A stretch of DNA of 49,216 bases, taken from positions 1 to 49,216 of the forward strand of contig WFMZ01000057.1 of assembly GCA_015484555.1 (NCBI GenBank), read 5' to 3'. The translations under genes were made by a program, and so were the position numbers. The first letter of the stretch is position 1. Each line of letters begins with the position of its first letter. This document shows positions 8,502 through 18,068 of the stretch, piece after piece. The stretch comes from Hydrogenovibrio sp. (GTDB lineage: Bacteria; Pseudomonadota; Gammaproteobacteria; Thiomicrospirales; Thiomicrospiraceae). The notes under the pieces were generated by a model. That model saw only the letters and a list, made by a program, of their open reading frames with translations. It made no database searches and was not told the origin of the DNA.

Positions 8502-8526
8502 GCTCGGCTCATGGGTTGAGTCGAGC
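8502..8526 (-). other. Stem-loop between purH and purD
   Basis: GCTCGGCTCA and TGAGTCGAGC can pair over ten positions (one G-T) around a 5-base loop. On the transcribed strand no T-run follows, so it is not a typical terminator. It may affect stability of the purH-purD transcript. Confidence 0.45.
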
Positions 8527-8546
8527 AAAAAACGATTAGCGCTTGA

Positions 8547-10109
8547 TTAGTGCTTAAAGTGGCGCATGCCAGTGAATACCATGGCGATACCATGTTCATT
8601 TGCTGCATCAACCACTTCTTGATCTCGCATAGAGCCACCTGGGTGAATAACGGCGGTAATGCCAGCTGCCGCGGCAGCATCAATGCCGTCACGGAAAGGG
8701 AAGAAGGCATCAGATGCCATCACAGAACCCGGCACTTCTAGGTTTTCATCAGCGGCTTTAATGCCGGCAATTTTAGCAGAATACACACGACTCATTTGGC
8801 CAGCGCCTACCCCAATGGTCATGCCATCTTTAACATAAACAATGGCGTTAGATTTAACATACTTCGCTACTTTCCAAGCAAATAATAGGTCAGCCATTTG
8901 TGCTTTAGTCGGTGCTTTTTCGGTGACAACGGTTAGGTCGTCTTCTGTAATCATCCCTAAATCACGGTCTTGAATTAACAAGCCACCGGTTACTTTTTTG
9001 AAGTCGAAAGCAGGTAGTTGCTCGCCTAGTTCACCACACGTTAGTAAGCGTAAATTTTTCTTCGCTTCAATAATGGTTTGTGCTTCTTTCGCAACCGTAG
9101 GGGCAATAATGACTTCTACAAACTGACGGTCTACAATCGCTTGTGCGGTTTGCGCATCTAGTTCACGGTTAAAGGCAATAATGCCACCGAAAGCAGAAGT
9201 AGGGTCCGTTTTGTAAGCACGGTCATAAGCTTCAAAAGGAGAGCTACCAATAGAAACGCCACAAGGGTTGGCATGCTTCACAATGACGCACGCTGTTTCG
9301 TCAAAGGTTTTGACTAGCTCTAAAGCAGCATCGGTGTCCGCAATGTTGTTGAACGATAAGGCCTTACCTTGTAATTGTGTGGCAGTCGAGATAGAGGCTT
9401 CAGCAGGGTTTTTCTCAGTATAGAAAGCAGCGGCTTGATGTGGGTTTTCACCATAACGAAGCGATTGCTTTAAATCAAACTGGCTGTTGTAAGTACGTGG
9501 GAATTCAACAGACTCATCGTTGGCAAACATGGTGCCGAAGTAGTTGGCAATTGCGCCGTCATAACGAGCCGTTTGCTCAAAGGTTTTAATGGCTAAGTCA
9601 AAACGAGTCGCATTGTTTAGCTGGCCGTTGTGTAAAGTTAGCTCTTCAAGAATGCGGGCATAGTCTGCTGGGTCGGTAACGACAGCAACATCTTTATGGT
9701 TTTTAGCCGCTGAACGCAACATAGTTGGTCCACCAATGTCGATATTTTCAATCGCATCTTCTAAAGAGCAATCGGCATTCGCAACGGTTGCTTCAAACGG
9801 GTAAAGGTTAACCACAACCATATCAATGGCATCAATACCATGTTCTTTCATCACCGCATCGTCTGTGCCACGTCGCCCTAATAGTCCACCGTGAATTTTT
9901 GGGTGTAGGGTTTTAACGCGCCCGTCCATCATTTCTGGGAAACCAGTATATTCTGATACTTCGGTAATGTTTAGACCTGCATCAGAAAGCACTTTGTAAG
10001 TACCGCCTGTTGATAGGATGGCAATATCCATTTGAACAAGCGCTTGAGCAAATTCAAGAATGCCTGATTTATCGGATACACTAATTAAGGCGCGGCGAAC
10101 TGGTTTCAT
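8547..10109 (-). CDS. purH: Bifunctional AICAR formyltransferase / IMP cyclohydrolase
   Basis: PurH catalyses the last two steps of IMP synthesis. The 520-residue product has the N-terminal MGS-like cyclohydrolase domain (about 1-150, starting [13 protein letters not shown]) and the C-terminal transformylase domain. The latter holds the KHANPCG and the [11 protein letters not shown] stretches typical of the active site. It is preceded by fis and followed by purD on the same strand. The length is normal and no damage is visible. Confidence 0.98.
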   Translation of the reverse strand: MKPVRRALISVSDKSGILEFAQALVQMDIAILSTGGTYKVLSDAGLNITEVSEYTGFPEMMDGRVKTLHPKIHGGLLGRRGTDDAVMKEHGIDAIDMVVVNLYPFEATVANADCSLEDAIENIDIGGPTMLRSAAKNHKDVAVVTDPADYARILEELTLHNGQLNNATRFDLAIKTFEQTARYDGAIANYFGTMFANDESVEFPRTYNSQFDLKQSLRYGENPHQAAAFYTEKNPAEASISTATQLQGKALSFNNIADTDAALELVKTFDETACVIVKHANPCGVSIGSSPFEAYDRAYKTDPTSAFGGIIAFNRELDAQTAQAIVDRQFVEVIIAPTVAKEAQTIIEAKKNLRLLTCGELGEQLPAFDFKKVTGGLLIQDRDLGMITEDDLTVVTEKAPTKAQMADLLFAWKVAKYVKSNAIVYVKDGMTIGVGAGQMSRVYSAKIAGIKAADENLEVPGSVMASDAFFPFRDGIDAAAAAGITAVIHPGGSMRDQEVVDAANEHGIAMVFTGMRHFKH

Positions 10110-10141
10110 GGAGGGTCTCTCTATGGTTAAAGTTAAATTTA

Positions 10142-10402
10142 TTAATTTGGTTTTTGAATGTGGTATTGCTGTATTTTTTTACGCAAGGTATTGCGGTTAA
10201 TGCCTAGGATTTCTGAGGTACGGGTTTGGTTGTAATTGGTACTTTCTAGCACAAACTCAACCATTGGTTTTTCAACTTGGTTGATGACCATTTGATAAAC
10301 ATCGCTCGGCACTTCGCCTTCTAACATTGAAAAGTAAGTGCTCAATGTCTGCGTAACGTGCTCGCTTAGCGAGTGTGCATTGTTAGTTTTTGTGTTGCTC
10401 AA
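10142..10402 (-). CDS. fis: Nucleoid-associated DNA-bending protein Fis
   Basis: Fis bends DNA and regulates rRNA, recombination and growth-phase genes. The 86-residue product is slightly shorter than the 98-residue E. coli protein. Its C-terminal helix-turn-helix is clear ([21 protein letters not shown] region, about residues 61-81). Its start overlaps the 3' end of dusB by 20 nt, the conserved dusB-fis arrangement of gammaproteobacteria, so the two are probably translationally coupled. Confidence 0.95.
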   Translation of the reverse strand: MSNTKTNNAHSLSEHVTQTLSTYFSMLEGEVPSDVYQMVINQVEKPMVEFVLESTNYNQTRTSEILGINRNTLRKKIQQYHIQKPN

Positions 10403-11375
10403 AATACCGACCTATTAAATCCAATTGTTCTTCACAGGTAGTGAGGACATTAAATGCCTTTCTTAACTCACTACCTTGTCTTAAATGTTGGCTGTACCAA
10501 CCTAGGTGCTTCCGTGAAATACGAACGCCCAAATGTTCACCGTATAGCTGGTGAAGCCCTTGAACGTGTTGCAGAATAACCGCTTGAAACTCAGTTAAAG
10601 AGGGCTTTTCTAGCGTATTGCCCGTCTGTAAATAGTGTTTTATCTCTCTAAAAATCCAAGGGTAACCTTGGGCTGCTCGCCCAATCATAACACCCTCTGC
10701 ATTTGTGTATTTTAATACAAATTCAACCTGTTTTGGAGAGCAAATATCACCATTTGCAATCACCGGAATTTGCACCGCCTGTTTAACAGCTTTGATCGTA
10801 TCGTATTCAGCTTGTCCGCTAAATTTATCTGCCCGAGTTCGACCATGAATGGTGATGGCGGTTAGGCCACATTGCTCCGCTAGTCTGGCAATGTCAATGG
10901 CATTAATGTGGTCGCGATCAGTCCCTGTTCTAATTTTAACGGTTAGCGGAATATCGATGGCTTGTTTAACCTGGTTAAAAATATCAGCGACTAAATTAGG
11001 GTAGGCTAGTAAAGCCGAACCCGCCGCCACATCACACACTTTTTTAGCGGGGCAACCCATGTTTAAGTCAATGACTTGAGCGCCTTTACTTTGTTGCCAA
11101 ACAGCGGCTTCGGCTAGCTCCGTTGGGTTGGTGCCCAGTAGTTGTACCATTCTGGGAGCGGTTTCGGTATTGTCGGCATGACGTGAAGAGGATTTGGCGG
11201 AATCCCATAAATGTTTTTGAGAGGCCACCATTTCAGACACGGCATAGTCAGCACCTTGTTGGCGACAAATATCTCTAAAAACCTTGTCGGTAATACCCGC
11301 CATGGGGGCGAGTGCTAAAGAGGGTGCTTCGGTTGATGAACCTGGGTTAAAAGGAAAGGGCAGGTCGTCTTTCAT
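10383..11375 (-). CDS. dusB: tRNA-dihydrouridine synthase B
   Basis: DusB is an FMN enzyme that reduces specific uridines in tRNA to dihydrouridine. The 330-residue product contains the TIM-barrel start (LAPMAGITDKVFR), the catalytic cysteine motif NMGCPAKKVC and the NGDI and GVMIGRAAQG phosphate-binding stretches. It overlaps fis by 20 nt, which supports the DusB subfamily rather than DusA or DusC. prmA ends 12 nt upstream, so prmA-dusB-fis looks like one operon. Confidence 0.97.
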   Translation of the reverse strand: MKDDLPFPFNPGSSTEAPSLALAPMAGITDKVFRDICRQQGADYAVSEMVASQKHLWDSAKSSSRHADNTETAPRMVQLLGTNPTELAEAAVWQQSKGAQVIDLNMGCPAKKVCDVAAGSALLAYPNLVADIFNQVKQAIDIPLTVKIRTGTDRDHINAIDIARLAEQCGLTAITIHGRTRADKFSGQAEYDTIKAVKQAVQIPVIANGDICSPKQVEFVLKYTNAEGVMIGRAAQGYPWIFREIKHYLQTGNTLEKPSLTEFQAVILQHVQGLHQLYGEHLGVRISRKHLGWYSQHLRQGSELRKAFNVLTTCEEQLDLIGRYFEQHKN

Positions 11376-11387
11376 CGTGCAAGTGGT

Positions 11388-12269
11388 TTAGCGTTTAACC
11401 AGGCTAAGTTGTGACCAGTCATCTAGGTTGTTCTGGGCAGTAAACTCAAACCCTTCGCCATCATAAAAGGCAATTAAGTCTTTTGCTTGGGTTTCTAGTA
11501 AGCCTGATAAAACCAAGGTGCCTTTTGATTGTAATAGGCGGCTAAATTCTGGTGCCAGCTCTTTTAACGGCCCAGAAAGAATGTTGGCAATCACTAAGTC
11601 AACCGGTTCAGAGTCAAACTGATTGACCAGTTTAAATTCGATATCTGTTTTATTGCGTTCGCTATTTTGTAAGCTAGCGGTAATCGCTTGTGGGTCAATG
11701 TCGGTTCCCTTGACAGATTGTGCGCCTAGCTTTGCAGCGGCAATCGCCAGAATGCCTGAGCCACAACCATAGTCAATGACGTTTAATGCTTTCGGAGCAT
11801 GTTGGTCTAGCCAGGTTAAACAAAGTGACGTGGTTGGGTGAGTGCCTGTGCCAAATGCCATGCCAGGATCCAGCAGTAAATTAACGGTTTGGTCGCTGTT
11901 ATTAACCGCTTCGCTCCAGCTAGGAATAATCCATAGGTTTTGTCCAAACTGCATAGGTTTGAATTGATCCATCCAAGCACGAACCCAATCTTTATCTTCT
12001 AATGGTTCTATTTTAAAGTCACTAGGTTGTAAGCTGGTTTGAATGCTTGTTACTAAGTTGATAATAGCTTTTGTATCTACTTCGGCATCATACAAGGCGA
12101 TAACCTTAGTTTGTGACCACACTTGAGTCGCGCCAATTTCAGGTTCATAAATAGGTTGGTCTAGTGCGTCAGCAAAGGTAACAGAAGCGGCATTGGCTTC
12201 CATGAAAGCGTCAGACAAAGGTTCTGCCAATTTTTCGTTAACGACGGTGTTAATTTGAATCCAAGCCAT
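11388..12269 (-). CDS. prmA: Ribosomal protein L11 methyltransferase
   Basis: PrmA methylates several amino groups of ribosomal protein L11 using S-adenosylmethionine. The 293-residue product has the usual length, a small N-terminal substrate-recognition domain, and a C-terminal Rossmann methyltransferase domain with VIDYGCGSGILAIAAAKLGA (about 160-180) and VIANILSGPL. It lies 12 nt before dusB and begins a new transcription unit behind the accC terminator. Confidence 0.96.
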   Translation of the reverse strand: MAWIQINTVVNEKLAEPLSDAFMEANAASVTFADALDQPIYEPEIGATQVWSQTKVIALYDAEVDTKAIINLVTSIQTSLQPSDFKIEPLEDKDWVRAWMDQFKPMQFGQNLWIIPSWSEAVNNSDQTVNLLLDPGMAFGTGTHPTTSLCLTWLDQHAPKALNVIDYGCGSGILAIAAAKLGAQSVKGTDIDPQAITASLQNSERNKTDIEFKLVNQFDSEPVDLVIANILSGPLKELAPEFSRLLQSKGTLVLSGLLETQAKDLIAFYDGEGFEFTAQNNLDDWSQLSLVKR

Positions 12270-12340
12270 GTTGTTCTCTTTGTCTGGTTATTGCGGTTTG
12301 ATAGCGCTTAATAAAAATGAATTTTACCATAGCGCAGGCA

Positions 12341-12367
12341 TAAAAAAGGCCGCAAATGCGACCCTTT
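12341..12367 (-). terminator. Intrinsic terminator after accC
   Basis: On the minus strand AAGG-GTCGCA pairs with TGCGGC-CCTT around a 2-4 base loop, followed by six T. It closes the aroQ-accB-accC unit before prmA. Confidence 0.8.
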
Positions 12368-12399
12368 AGAATTGAATAGTAGTTTAGAAAAACCTGGTT

Positions 12400-13749
12400 T
12401 TAAACCAAGTGCTCTAAACGATGCTCTAGGTAATGAATGTTTTGGGCGCCATCACAGAAGCCCTTATCGTTCATTATCTCGCCTTGCATTTGAATGTTGG
12501 TTTCAATGCCTTTGATAATCAATTCATGCAGTGCCACGTCCATTCTACGAATAGCCGTTTCACGGTCTGAACCGAAACAAATTAGCTTACCAATCATAGA
12601 GTCATAATGTGGCGGAACAGGGTAACCTGTGTAAATATGAGAATCCCAGCGAACCCCTAACCCACCTGGCAAATGTAATCTTTCGATGACACCAGGAGAA
12701 GGCATAAAGTTTTTAGAAGGGTTTTCGGCATTAACACGACACTCGATTGCGTGACCGGTAATTTTGACATCTTCTTGCTTAATTTGTAGCGGCAAGCCCA
12801 TCGCAATTTGAATTTGTGCTTTAACCAGGTCAATACCGGTTACTTGTTCCGTAACTGGGTGTTCAACCTGTAAACGGGTGTTCATTTCTATGAAATAAAA
12901 CTCACCATTTTCGTATAGGAACTCAAATGTTCCTGCCCCTCTGTAGCCAATTTCAACACAAGCATCGACACAAGACTTACCAATGCGTTGACGTTGCTCT
13001 TCAGTAATACCTGGCGCAGGGGCTTCTTCAACCACTTTTTGGTGGCGACGTTGCATGGAACAATCACGCTCACCTAAGTGAATAGCATTGCCTTGACCAT
13101 CGGCCAAAATTTGAATCTCAACATGGCGAGGGTTTTCTAAAAACTTTTCCATGTACACTTCAGGGTTACCAAAGAAGCTACCTGCTTCTGATTTGGTCAG
13201 TGCAATAGACTTAATTAAGTTGGCTTCAGTATGCACAACACGCATACCACGCCCGCCACCACCACCAGAAGCTTTGATGATAATTGGGTAGCCAATCTTT
13301 TTGGCGACTTCCTTGTTTTCATTGTCATTTTCGCCTAAAGGGCCGCCAGATCCTGGAACGGTTGGTACACCAGAAGCAACCATGGCACGAATGGCTTGAA
13401 CCTTGTCGCCCATAATGCGAATGGTTTCCGCTTTAGGTCCCATGAAGACAAAGCCACTTTCTTCAACGCGTTCAGCAAAGTCAGCATTTTCAGATAAGAA
13501 GCCATAACCCGGGTGGATGGCTTCAGCATCAGTAATTTCAGCGGCAGCAATAATCGCCGGTACGTTTAGGTAGCTTTCAGAAGAGGCTGCAGGCCCAATA
13601 CACACAGATTCATCAGCCAGTAAAACATGCTTTAAATTAGCATCGGCTTCAGAGTGTACGGCTACAGTTTTAATGCCCATTTCTTTACAGGCGCGCAATA
13701 CGCGTAAGGCAATTTCGCCACGGTTTGCAATTAGAATTTTTTCAATCAT
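12400..13749 (-). CDS. accC: Acetyl-CoA carboxylase, biotin carboxylase subunit
   Basis: AccC uses ATP and bicarbonate to carboxylate the biotin on AccB, the first committed step of fatty acid synthesis. The 449-residue product has the normal length. It shows [19 protein letters not shown] at the N terminus, the glycine-rich ATP-grasp loop [14 protein letters not shown] and the catalytic stretch [14 protein letters not shown]. It lies 56 nt after accB on the same strand, the conserved accBC pair. Confidence 0.98.
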   Translation of the reverse strand: MIEKILIANRGEIALRVLRACKEMGIKTVAVHSEADANLKHVLLADESVCIGPAASSESYLNVPAIIAAAEITDAEAIHPGYGFLSENADFAERVEESGFVFMGPKAETIRIMGDKVQAIRAMVASGVPTVPGSGGPLGENDNENKEVAKKIGYPIIIKASGGGGGRGMRVVHTEANLIKSIALTKSEAGSFFGNPEVYMEKFLENPRHVEIQILADGQGNAIHLGERDCSMQRRHQKVVEEAPAPGITEEQRQRIGKSCVDACVEIGYRGAGTFEFLYENGEFYFIEMNTRLQVEHPVTEQVTGIDLVKAQIQIAMGLPLQIKQEDVKITGHAIECRVNAENPSKNFMPSPGVIERLHLPGGLGVRWDSHIYTGYPVPPHYDSMIGKLICFGSDRETAIRRMDVALHELIIKGIETNIQMQGEIMNDKGFCDGAQNIHYLEHRLEHLV

Positions 13750-13805
13750 GATTTTTCACCAGTTAAATTTAGCGTAATTAAGATGTTAAGGATTAAGCTT
13801 AACAA

Positions 13806-14270
13806 TTACTCAATAATGAAAAGCGTTTGGCCAAACTCAACTGGGTCAGCATTTTGAACCATGATTTGCTTAATGGTGCCGGCAACTTCTGATTCGATAG
13901 GGTTCATGATTTTCATCGCTTCAATAATACAAAGCGTGTCACCAACAGAAACTTGGTCGCCTACTTTTACAAATGCATCAGCATCAGGAGAACCTGCAGC
14001 ATAAAAGCTACCTACCATTGGAGAAGTAACGGGTGTGCCAGAAACCACTTCAGCGGCAGGGGCAACAGTGGTTGCCATTGGTGCGGCGGCAACAGGAGCA
14101 ACAGGAGCAGCGGCAACGATTGGCGCAGCAGCTACTGGTGCGGCTACCATTGCAGGTTGTTGTGTGCTACGAGAAATGCGAATGTTGTGCTCGCCTTCTT
14201 TAATTTCAATTTCTGCGATGTCAGATTGTTCAACAATTTCGATTAGTTTGCGAATTGAGCGAATGTCCAT
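13806..14270 (-). CDS. accB: Acetyl-CoA carboxylase biotin carboxyl carrier protein
   Basis: AccB carries the biotin that shuttles the carboxyl group between AccC and the carboxyltransferase. The 154-residue product has an N-terminal helical segment, an Ala/Pro-rich flexible linker (about residues 38-75) and a C-terminal biotinyl domain. The modified lysine lies in EAMKIMN, close to the usual EAMKMMN. It follows aroQ by 60 nt and precedes accC. Confidence 0.98.
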   Translation of the reverse strand: MDIRSIRKLIEIVEQSDIAEIEIKEGEHNIRISRSTQQPAMVAAPVAAAPIVAAAPVAPVAAAPMATTVAPAAEVVSGTPVTSPMVGSFYAAGSPDADAFVKVGDQVSVGDTLCIIEAMKIMNPIESEVAGTIKQIMVQNADPVEFGQTLFIIE

Positions 14271-14330
14271 GTGTTAAGTTCCTTATGGGTTCGGTTAATT
14301 AATAAGTTATAAGGTTAAATTGGTTAATAT

Positions 14331-14765
14331 TTATTTCATGCGGTCAACAGCAGAGGCTAATGCCAGCTGATAACCCATTGTGCCTAGGCCAGCAATAACG
14401 CCTTCGGCAATGTCTGAAAAATAAGAGTGCTGTCTAAAGGCTTCTCTTTTATGAATGTTTGATAAATGTACTTCAATAAAAGGAATTTTCACCGTGCTAA
14501 TCGCATCACGAATCGCCACGCTGGTATGGGTGAAGGCCGCAGGGTTGATGATGATGAAATCAATATTGCCCATGGCTTGGTGAATGCGGTCTACAATTTC
14601 ATGTTCGGCATTGCTTTGGAAGTTGAATAGACGGACTTCATATTCATCTGCCAAGGCTTCTAGTTCCGTAATAATATCTTCTAAACTTTCAGAGCCATAA
14701 ATTTCAGGCTCGCGCTTACCTAACATGTTTAGGTTGGGGCCGTTAATCACTAGAATATTTGCCAT
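14331..14765 (-). CDS. aroQ: 3-dehydroquinate dehydratase, type II
   Basis: AroQ dehydrates 3-dehydroquinate in the shikimate pathway. The 144-residue product has the standard type II length. It begins with [21 protein letters not shown], including the catalytic tyrosine, and holds the [15 protein letters not shown] motif. It heads the common aroQ-accB-accC order. Confidence 0.97.
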   Translation of the reverse strand: MANILVINGPNLNMLGKREPEIYGSESLEDIITELEALADEYEVRLFNFQSNAEHEIVDRIHQAMGNIDFIIINPAAFTHTSVAIRDAISTVKIPFIEVHLSNIHKREAFRQHSYFSDIAEGVIAGLGTMGYQLALASAVDRMK

Positions 14766-14916
14766 GCCAAAATCTCTTTAATCAGCTGTAATTCTTAAAT
14801 TATACCGTAGTTATTTGAATGAATGTAACAGAACTGCCTAAAACTGTCATTAAGTGAGTGTAAATGTTGCGAAGTAGGTTTGTAGGTGTTTTGGGCGTGA
14901 AAAAGTGATGAAAGCC

Positions 14917-14994
14917 AAAAATCGCCAGGGGTGGTCATAAGGCTACTTGGGGTAAAGTAAGCCTAAACAGGGCGACCACCCCTGGCGGTTTTTA
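14917..14994. repeat. Family A inverted pair between dsbD and aroQ
   Basis: A forward arm (14917-14936) and a reverse arm (14974-14994, with one changed base, GGCGG for GGCGA) enclose about 37 bases that contain a further short inverted match (GGCT / AGCC). The pair can form a long hairpin ending in T on either strand, so it may serve as the dsbD terminator. The rest of the 239-base gap shows nothing else. Confidence 0.85.
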
Positions 14995-15004
14995 AGGTTG
15001 AGCC

Positions 15005-17239
15005 TTATTGAAAACTGTTATTAATGTGCCCCATAAAGTCTTCGGCATTTTTAAACCCAACTACTCGCTGGCTTTTCACTTCTTGACCTTTGTTGAAGAA
15101 GAGGATCGCGGGTGGTCCGATAATGTTGAAGTGTTTCATTAAGGCTTTATCAGCAGCATTATTGGCAGTGACATCGGCTTGTAATACGATGACACCCTTT
15201 AAGGCTTTGATGACTTGACTATCGGTAAAGGTAAACTTTTCCATTTCTTTACAGCTAATGCACCAGTCAGCATAAAAATCGAGCATGACGGGTTTACCTT
15301 GCGCAATAATGACGTTTAAGTCGTCAAGTGACTTGATGGTTTTAAATTCAACGTGGCTAGCTTGTTGGTTAGTGGCGTGCGTGCTTGACCCTTGAAACAC
15401 TTTCAAAGGTTGAAACAAGTCTTTACTGCCTGCACTGGCGCCAATAATAACCACTGCACCGTAAATAAATAGAATTAAACCACTGGTTTTAAACAGCTTC
15501 TGCCAGCCAGTCTTGCCTTCGGTGCTGTTTAATGCCCCTAGGTAAACACCAGAACCAATGAGCAGTATACCCCAAAGTAAGAGTGAGATTTGCCCAGGTA
15601 AAATACGTTCGGCCATCCAAAGTGCAATAGCCAATAGCATTACGCCAAATACCGCTTTCACGTTGTCCATCCAGGCGCCAGCTTTTGGCATAAATTTGCC
15701 AGCAGAGGTGCCAATTGCCAATAATGGCAAGCCCATACCGATACTCATGGCAAAGAGGGCACTTCCGCCCAAGAAGGCATCGCCTGTTTGGCCAATATAA
15801 ATTAGGGCACCGGCTAAAGGGGGCGCAACGCAAGGGCCGACAATTAAAGCAGACAAGAAGCCCATCACGGCCACACCAGTATAGGAACCACTTTTTTGGT
15901 TGTTAGACACATTGACCAGTTTCGACTGTAATGAACTCGGTAGTTGCAGTTCGTAAAAGCCAAACATGGAAAAGGCGAGTGCGATAAAGATAATGGCGAA
16001 ACTACCAATAATCCAAGGGTTTTGGAACATGATTTGTAAGTTTTCACCAAATATCCCCGCCAATACACCGGCGACAGTATAGGTAACCGACATAGCCAGT
16101 ACATACACTAATGACATAGTAAAGGCTTTGCGCGTGGTTAAGTTAGCGCCTTGCCCGACGATAATGCTCGATAAAATAGGAATCATAGGAAAGACACAAG
16201 GGGTTAACGACAGCAGCAACCCGAAAACAAAGAAGGTACCAATCACAATCCAAATTGAACTATGTTGTAACGTCTGAGTAATATGGTCAGTTTCTGAAAG
16301 GTTCGCGCTATCGTTGCTTGCATTGGCTGCGGCCGTGCCGTTAGTTGTATTTGCAACAGCTCCGTTAGCCGCACTGGCTTGTAGGGTTATTTTCTTGTGT
16401 TCTGGTGGATAGCAAACGCCTGATGTGGTTGAACAACCTTGATAACTAATTTCAATAGTCGCAGACTTACCCACTTTTAAAAGCGGTAAGCTGGCTTGAA
16501 AATCATGGTGATAAGCTTTGACCTTGCCAAAAATAGGATCATTTTCTTCTATCGCCAAGGGTAGTTTTAAAGCGCCTATGTCCACGGCACCTTTGATGAT
16601 AGAGACTTTTATTTTATCTTGATATAGGTGGTAGCCTTTAGCGACTTTAAAATCTAAAACCAGTTTACCTGGTTGTTGGGTGGTGACCAGTTGAAAAGCT
16701 TGGTTAGCAGGTAATAAGGTGTTGTTGCTTGGTGTAGATAATAAAGCATTTAAGTTGGCAAGACTGGTAAAGTTGCTGCTAGTATTATTATGTGTTGTAT
16801 TTTTGGTCGGTAAATTAACCGTTATTTGTCGGGTTTGTGGCGGGTAACACACGCCTTGTTTCTTTTCACAGCCTTGATACTTAACGGTTAGGGTGGCCTG
16901 TGAAAGCGTACTGGCTTGAAAAGGAACTTGAATGTTTAAATTGTGAAAGAATACCGCGGTTTTACCAAAAATAGGGTCATCTTTAATTTTGGCTTTAGGA
17001 AACGCAATCGCTTGCAAGGTTAAATCGTTCGAAGTGACCGAGACCCTTTTCTGGTACAAATAGTAGCCATCCGCTATTTTCCAATGTAATACCAGTTTGT
17101 CATTTTCAACTTTTACTTTTTGCAAGGCAAAAGCATCGTCTACGTCTAATAAGTTTGCGCTGGCGAGTTGGCTAGCCAATAAGCCCATGCTGAAGATAAA
17201 GGCGCGCATTAGGGTTGAAAATAACTGAGACTGCTTCAT
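15005..17239 (-). CDS. dsbD: Thiol:disulfide interchange protein DsbD with two N-terminal domains
   Basis: DsbD carries electrons from cytoplasmic thioredoxin across the inner membrane to periplasmic thiol proteins. The 744-residue product is longer than the usual 560-620. It has a signal peptide (1-28) and two consecutive periplasmic nDsbD domains, about 30-145 and 175-290. Each has a cysteine pair, C124/C131 and C269/C276, in the pattern YQGC...GVCYPP. An Asn/Thr/Ala linker leads to the eight-helix membrane domain (LTPCVFPMIP and VGPCVAPP cysteines) and a C-terminal thioredoxin domain with ADWCISCK. The duplication accounts for the extra length. Divergent from fxsA. Confidence 0.95.
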   Translation of the reverse strand: MKQSQLFSTLMRAFIFSMGLLASQLASANLLDVDDAFALQKVKVENDKLVLHWKIADGYYLYQKRVSVTSNDLTLQAIAFPKAKIKDDPIFGKTAVFFHNLNIQVPFQASTLSQATLTVKYQGCEKKQGVCYPPQTRQITVNLPTKNTTHNNTSSNFTSLANLNALLSTPSNNTLLPANQAFQLVTTQQPGKLVLDFKVAKGYHLYQDKIKVSIIKGAVDIGALKLPLAIEENDPIFGKVKAYHHDFQASLPLLKVGKSATIEISYQGCSTTSGVCYPPEHKKITLQASAANGAVANTTNGTAAANASNDSANLSETDHITQTLQHSSIWIVIGTFFVFGLLLSLTPCVFPMIPILSSIIVGQGANLTTRKAFTMSLVYVLAMSVTYTVAGVLAGIFGENLQIMFQNPWIIGSFAIIFIALAFSMFGFYELQLPSSLQSKLVNVSNNQKSGSYTGVAVMGFLSALIVGPCVAPPLAGALIYIGQTGDAFLGGSALFAMSIGMGLPLLAIGTSAGKFMPKAGAWMDNVKAVFGVMLLAIALWMAERILPGQISLLLWGILLIGSGVYLGALNSTEGKTGWQKLFKTSGLILFIYGAVVIIGASAGSKDLFQPLKVFQGSSTHATNQQASHVEFKTIKSLDDLNVIIAQGKPVMLDFYADWCISCKEMEKFTFTDSQVIKALKGVIVLQADVTANNAADKALMKHFNIIGPPAILFFNKGQEVKSQRVVGFKNAEDFMGHINNSFQ

Positions 17240-17411
17240 AATTTAACTACCTTGAAAAATATAGGTTTCTATTTTAGACAAACAACGACCAACTTTAAGT
17301 CATAAACTATGACAGAATGTTGACTGAATACCTATCCTACACTAGTTTGGCTTGAAAAAGGATAGGGGAAACCCTAATATTATACTAGCACTAACTAAAG
17401 AGACCCTAAAA

Positions 17412-17933
17412 ATGAAGTTATTATTCCTATTATTAATAGTCCCGCTTACCGAGCTTTATATCATGATAGAGGTGGGCACGGAAATAGGTGCTCTAAACGT
17501 AATATTATTGATTCTTGCCTCCGCCATGTTGGGCAGTATTTTTATGCGTCAACAAGGTCTAGCAACCTTACAAAGAGCACAGCAAGAGTTGGCGGCCGGT
17601 CAAGTACCCGAAGTTGAAATGCTAGAAGGTATTTTTATTTTTATTGGTGGGCTGTTTTTACTGCTACCAGGGTTTATAACCGATAGTTTGGGTTTGTTAT
17701 TGCTCATTCCTTTTATAAGGCATAGTTTAGTGAAACGTTTTATTAAACAAAGGCAAGCGGCTTTTCGTAGTCGAGGTGGCAATGTCTATGAAGCGGAATG
17801 GTCTGAAACGGCTAGTCCTGAAACGATAAAAGTAGTGGGTTTGAAGGCGGGTTCATTTTCAAGGCCAGGCGCGTCACGTAATTCATCAAACGATGATATT
17901 ATTGAAGGTGAAGAGATAGAGCCTAAAAAATAA
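17412..17933 (+). CDS. fxsA: FxsA family membrane protein
   Basis: FxsA proteins are small inner-membrane proteins; in E. coli overproduction relieves exclusion of phage T7 by the F plasmid, and the normal role is unclear. I chose the ATG at 17412 because MKLLFLLLIVPLTELYIMIEVG is the conserved N terminus; an upstream ATG at 17352 would add 20 atypical residues. The 173-residue product has three hydrophobic segments (about 3-20, 25-45, 70-95), then a basic stretch and a polar acidic tail. Confidence 0.9.
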   Translation: MKLLFLLLIVPLTELYIMIEVGTEIGALNVILLILASAMLGSIFMRQQGLATLQRAQQELAAGQVPEVEMLEGIFIFIGGLFLLLPGFITDSLGLLLLIPFIRHSLVKRFIKQRQAAFRSRGGNVYEAEWSETASPETIKVVGLKAGSFSRPGASRNSSNDDIIEGEEIEPKK

Positions 17934-17947
17934 GGTTTTACTCGTTC

Positions 17948-18052
17948 GGTAAAAGGGGACGCGGTAAAAGGGGACGCTACCCTTTAATTGGTAAAAGGGG
18001 ACGCTACCCTTTAATTTGTCTTGGTAAAAGGGGACGCTACCCTTTAATTTGT
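17948..18052 (+). repeat. Family B repeat, four tandem copies
   Basis: Four direct copies starting GGTAAAAGGGGACGC begin at 17948, 17963, 17990 and 18023. The first stops after GACGC; the other three continue into TACCCTTTAATT. Each full copy is itself a small hairpin (AAAGGG / CCCTTT). They fill the gap between fxsA and the convergent SDR gene. Confidence 0.95.
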
Positions 18053-18068
18053 TTTTGTCCTGTTTTCA

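Noticed and set aside
13953-14277. Plus-strand open frames over accB
   Set aside because: Their Gly/Ala/Ser-rich translation is the antisense of the accB Ala/Pro linker.
15489-15906. Open frames on both strands inside dsbD
   Set aside because: They overlie conserved DsbD membrane helices in other frames and match no family.
17352-17411. Upstream start for the fxsA frame
   Set aside because: The extra 20 residues are polar and precede the conserved hydrophobic N terminus; the inner ATG at 17412 fits the family.
17948-18052. Four tandem repeats as a possible CRISPR array
   Set aside because: Units start 15, 27 and 33 bases apart with almost no spacer, there is no cas gene nearby, and the same unit is dispersed singly elsewhere.
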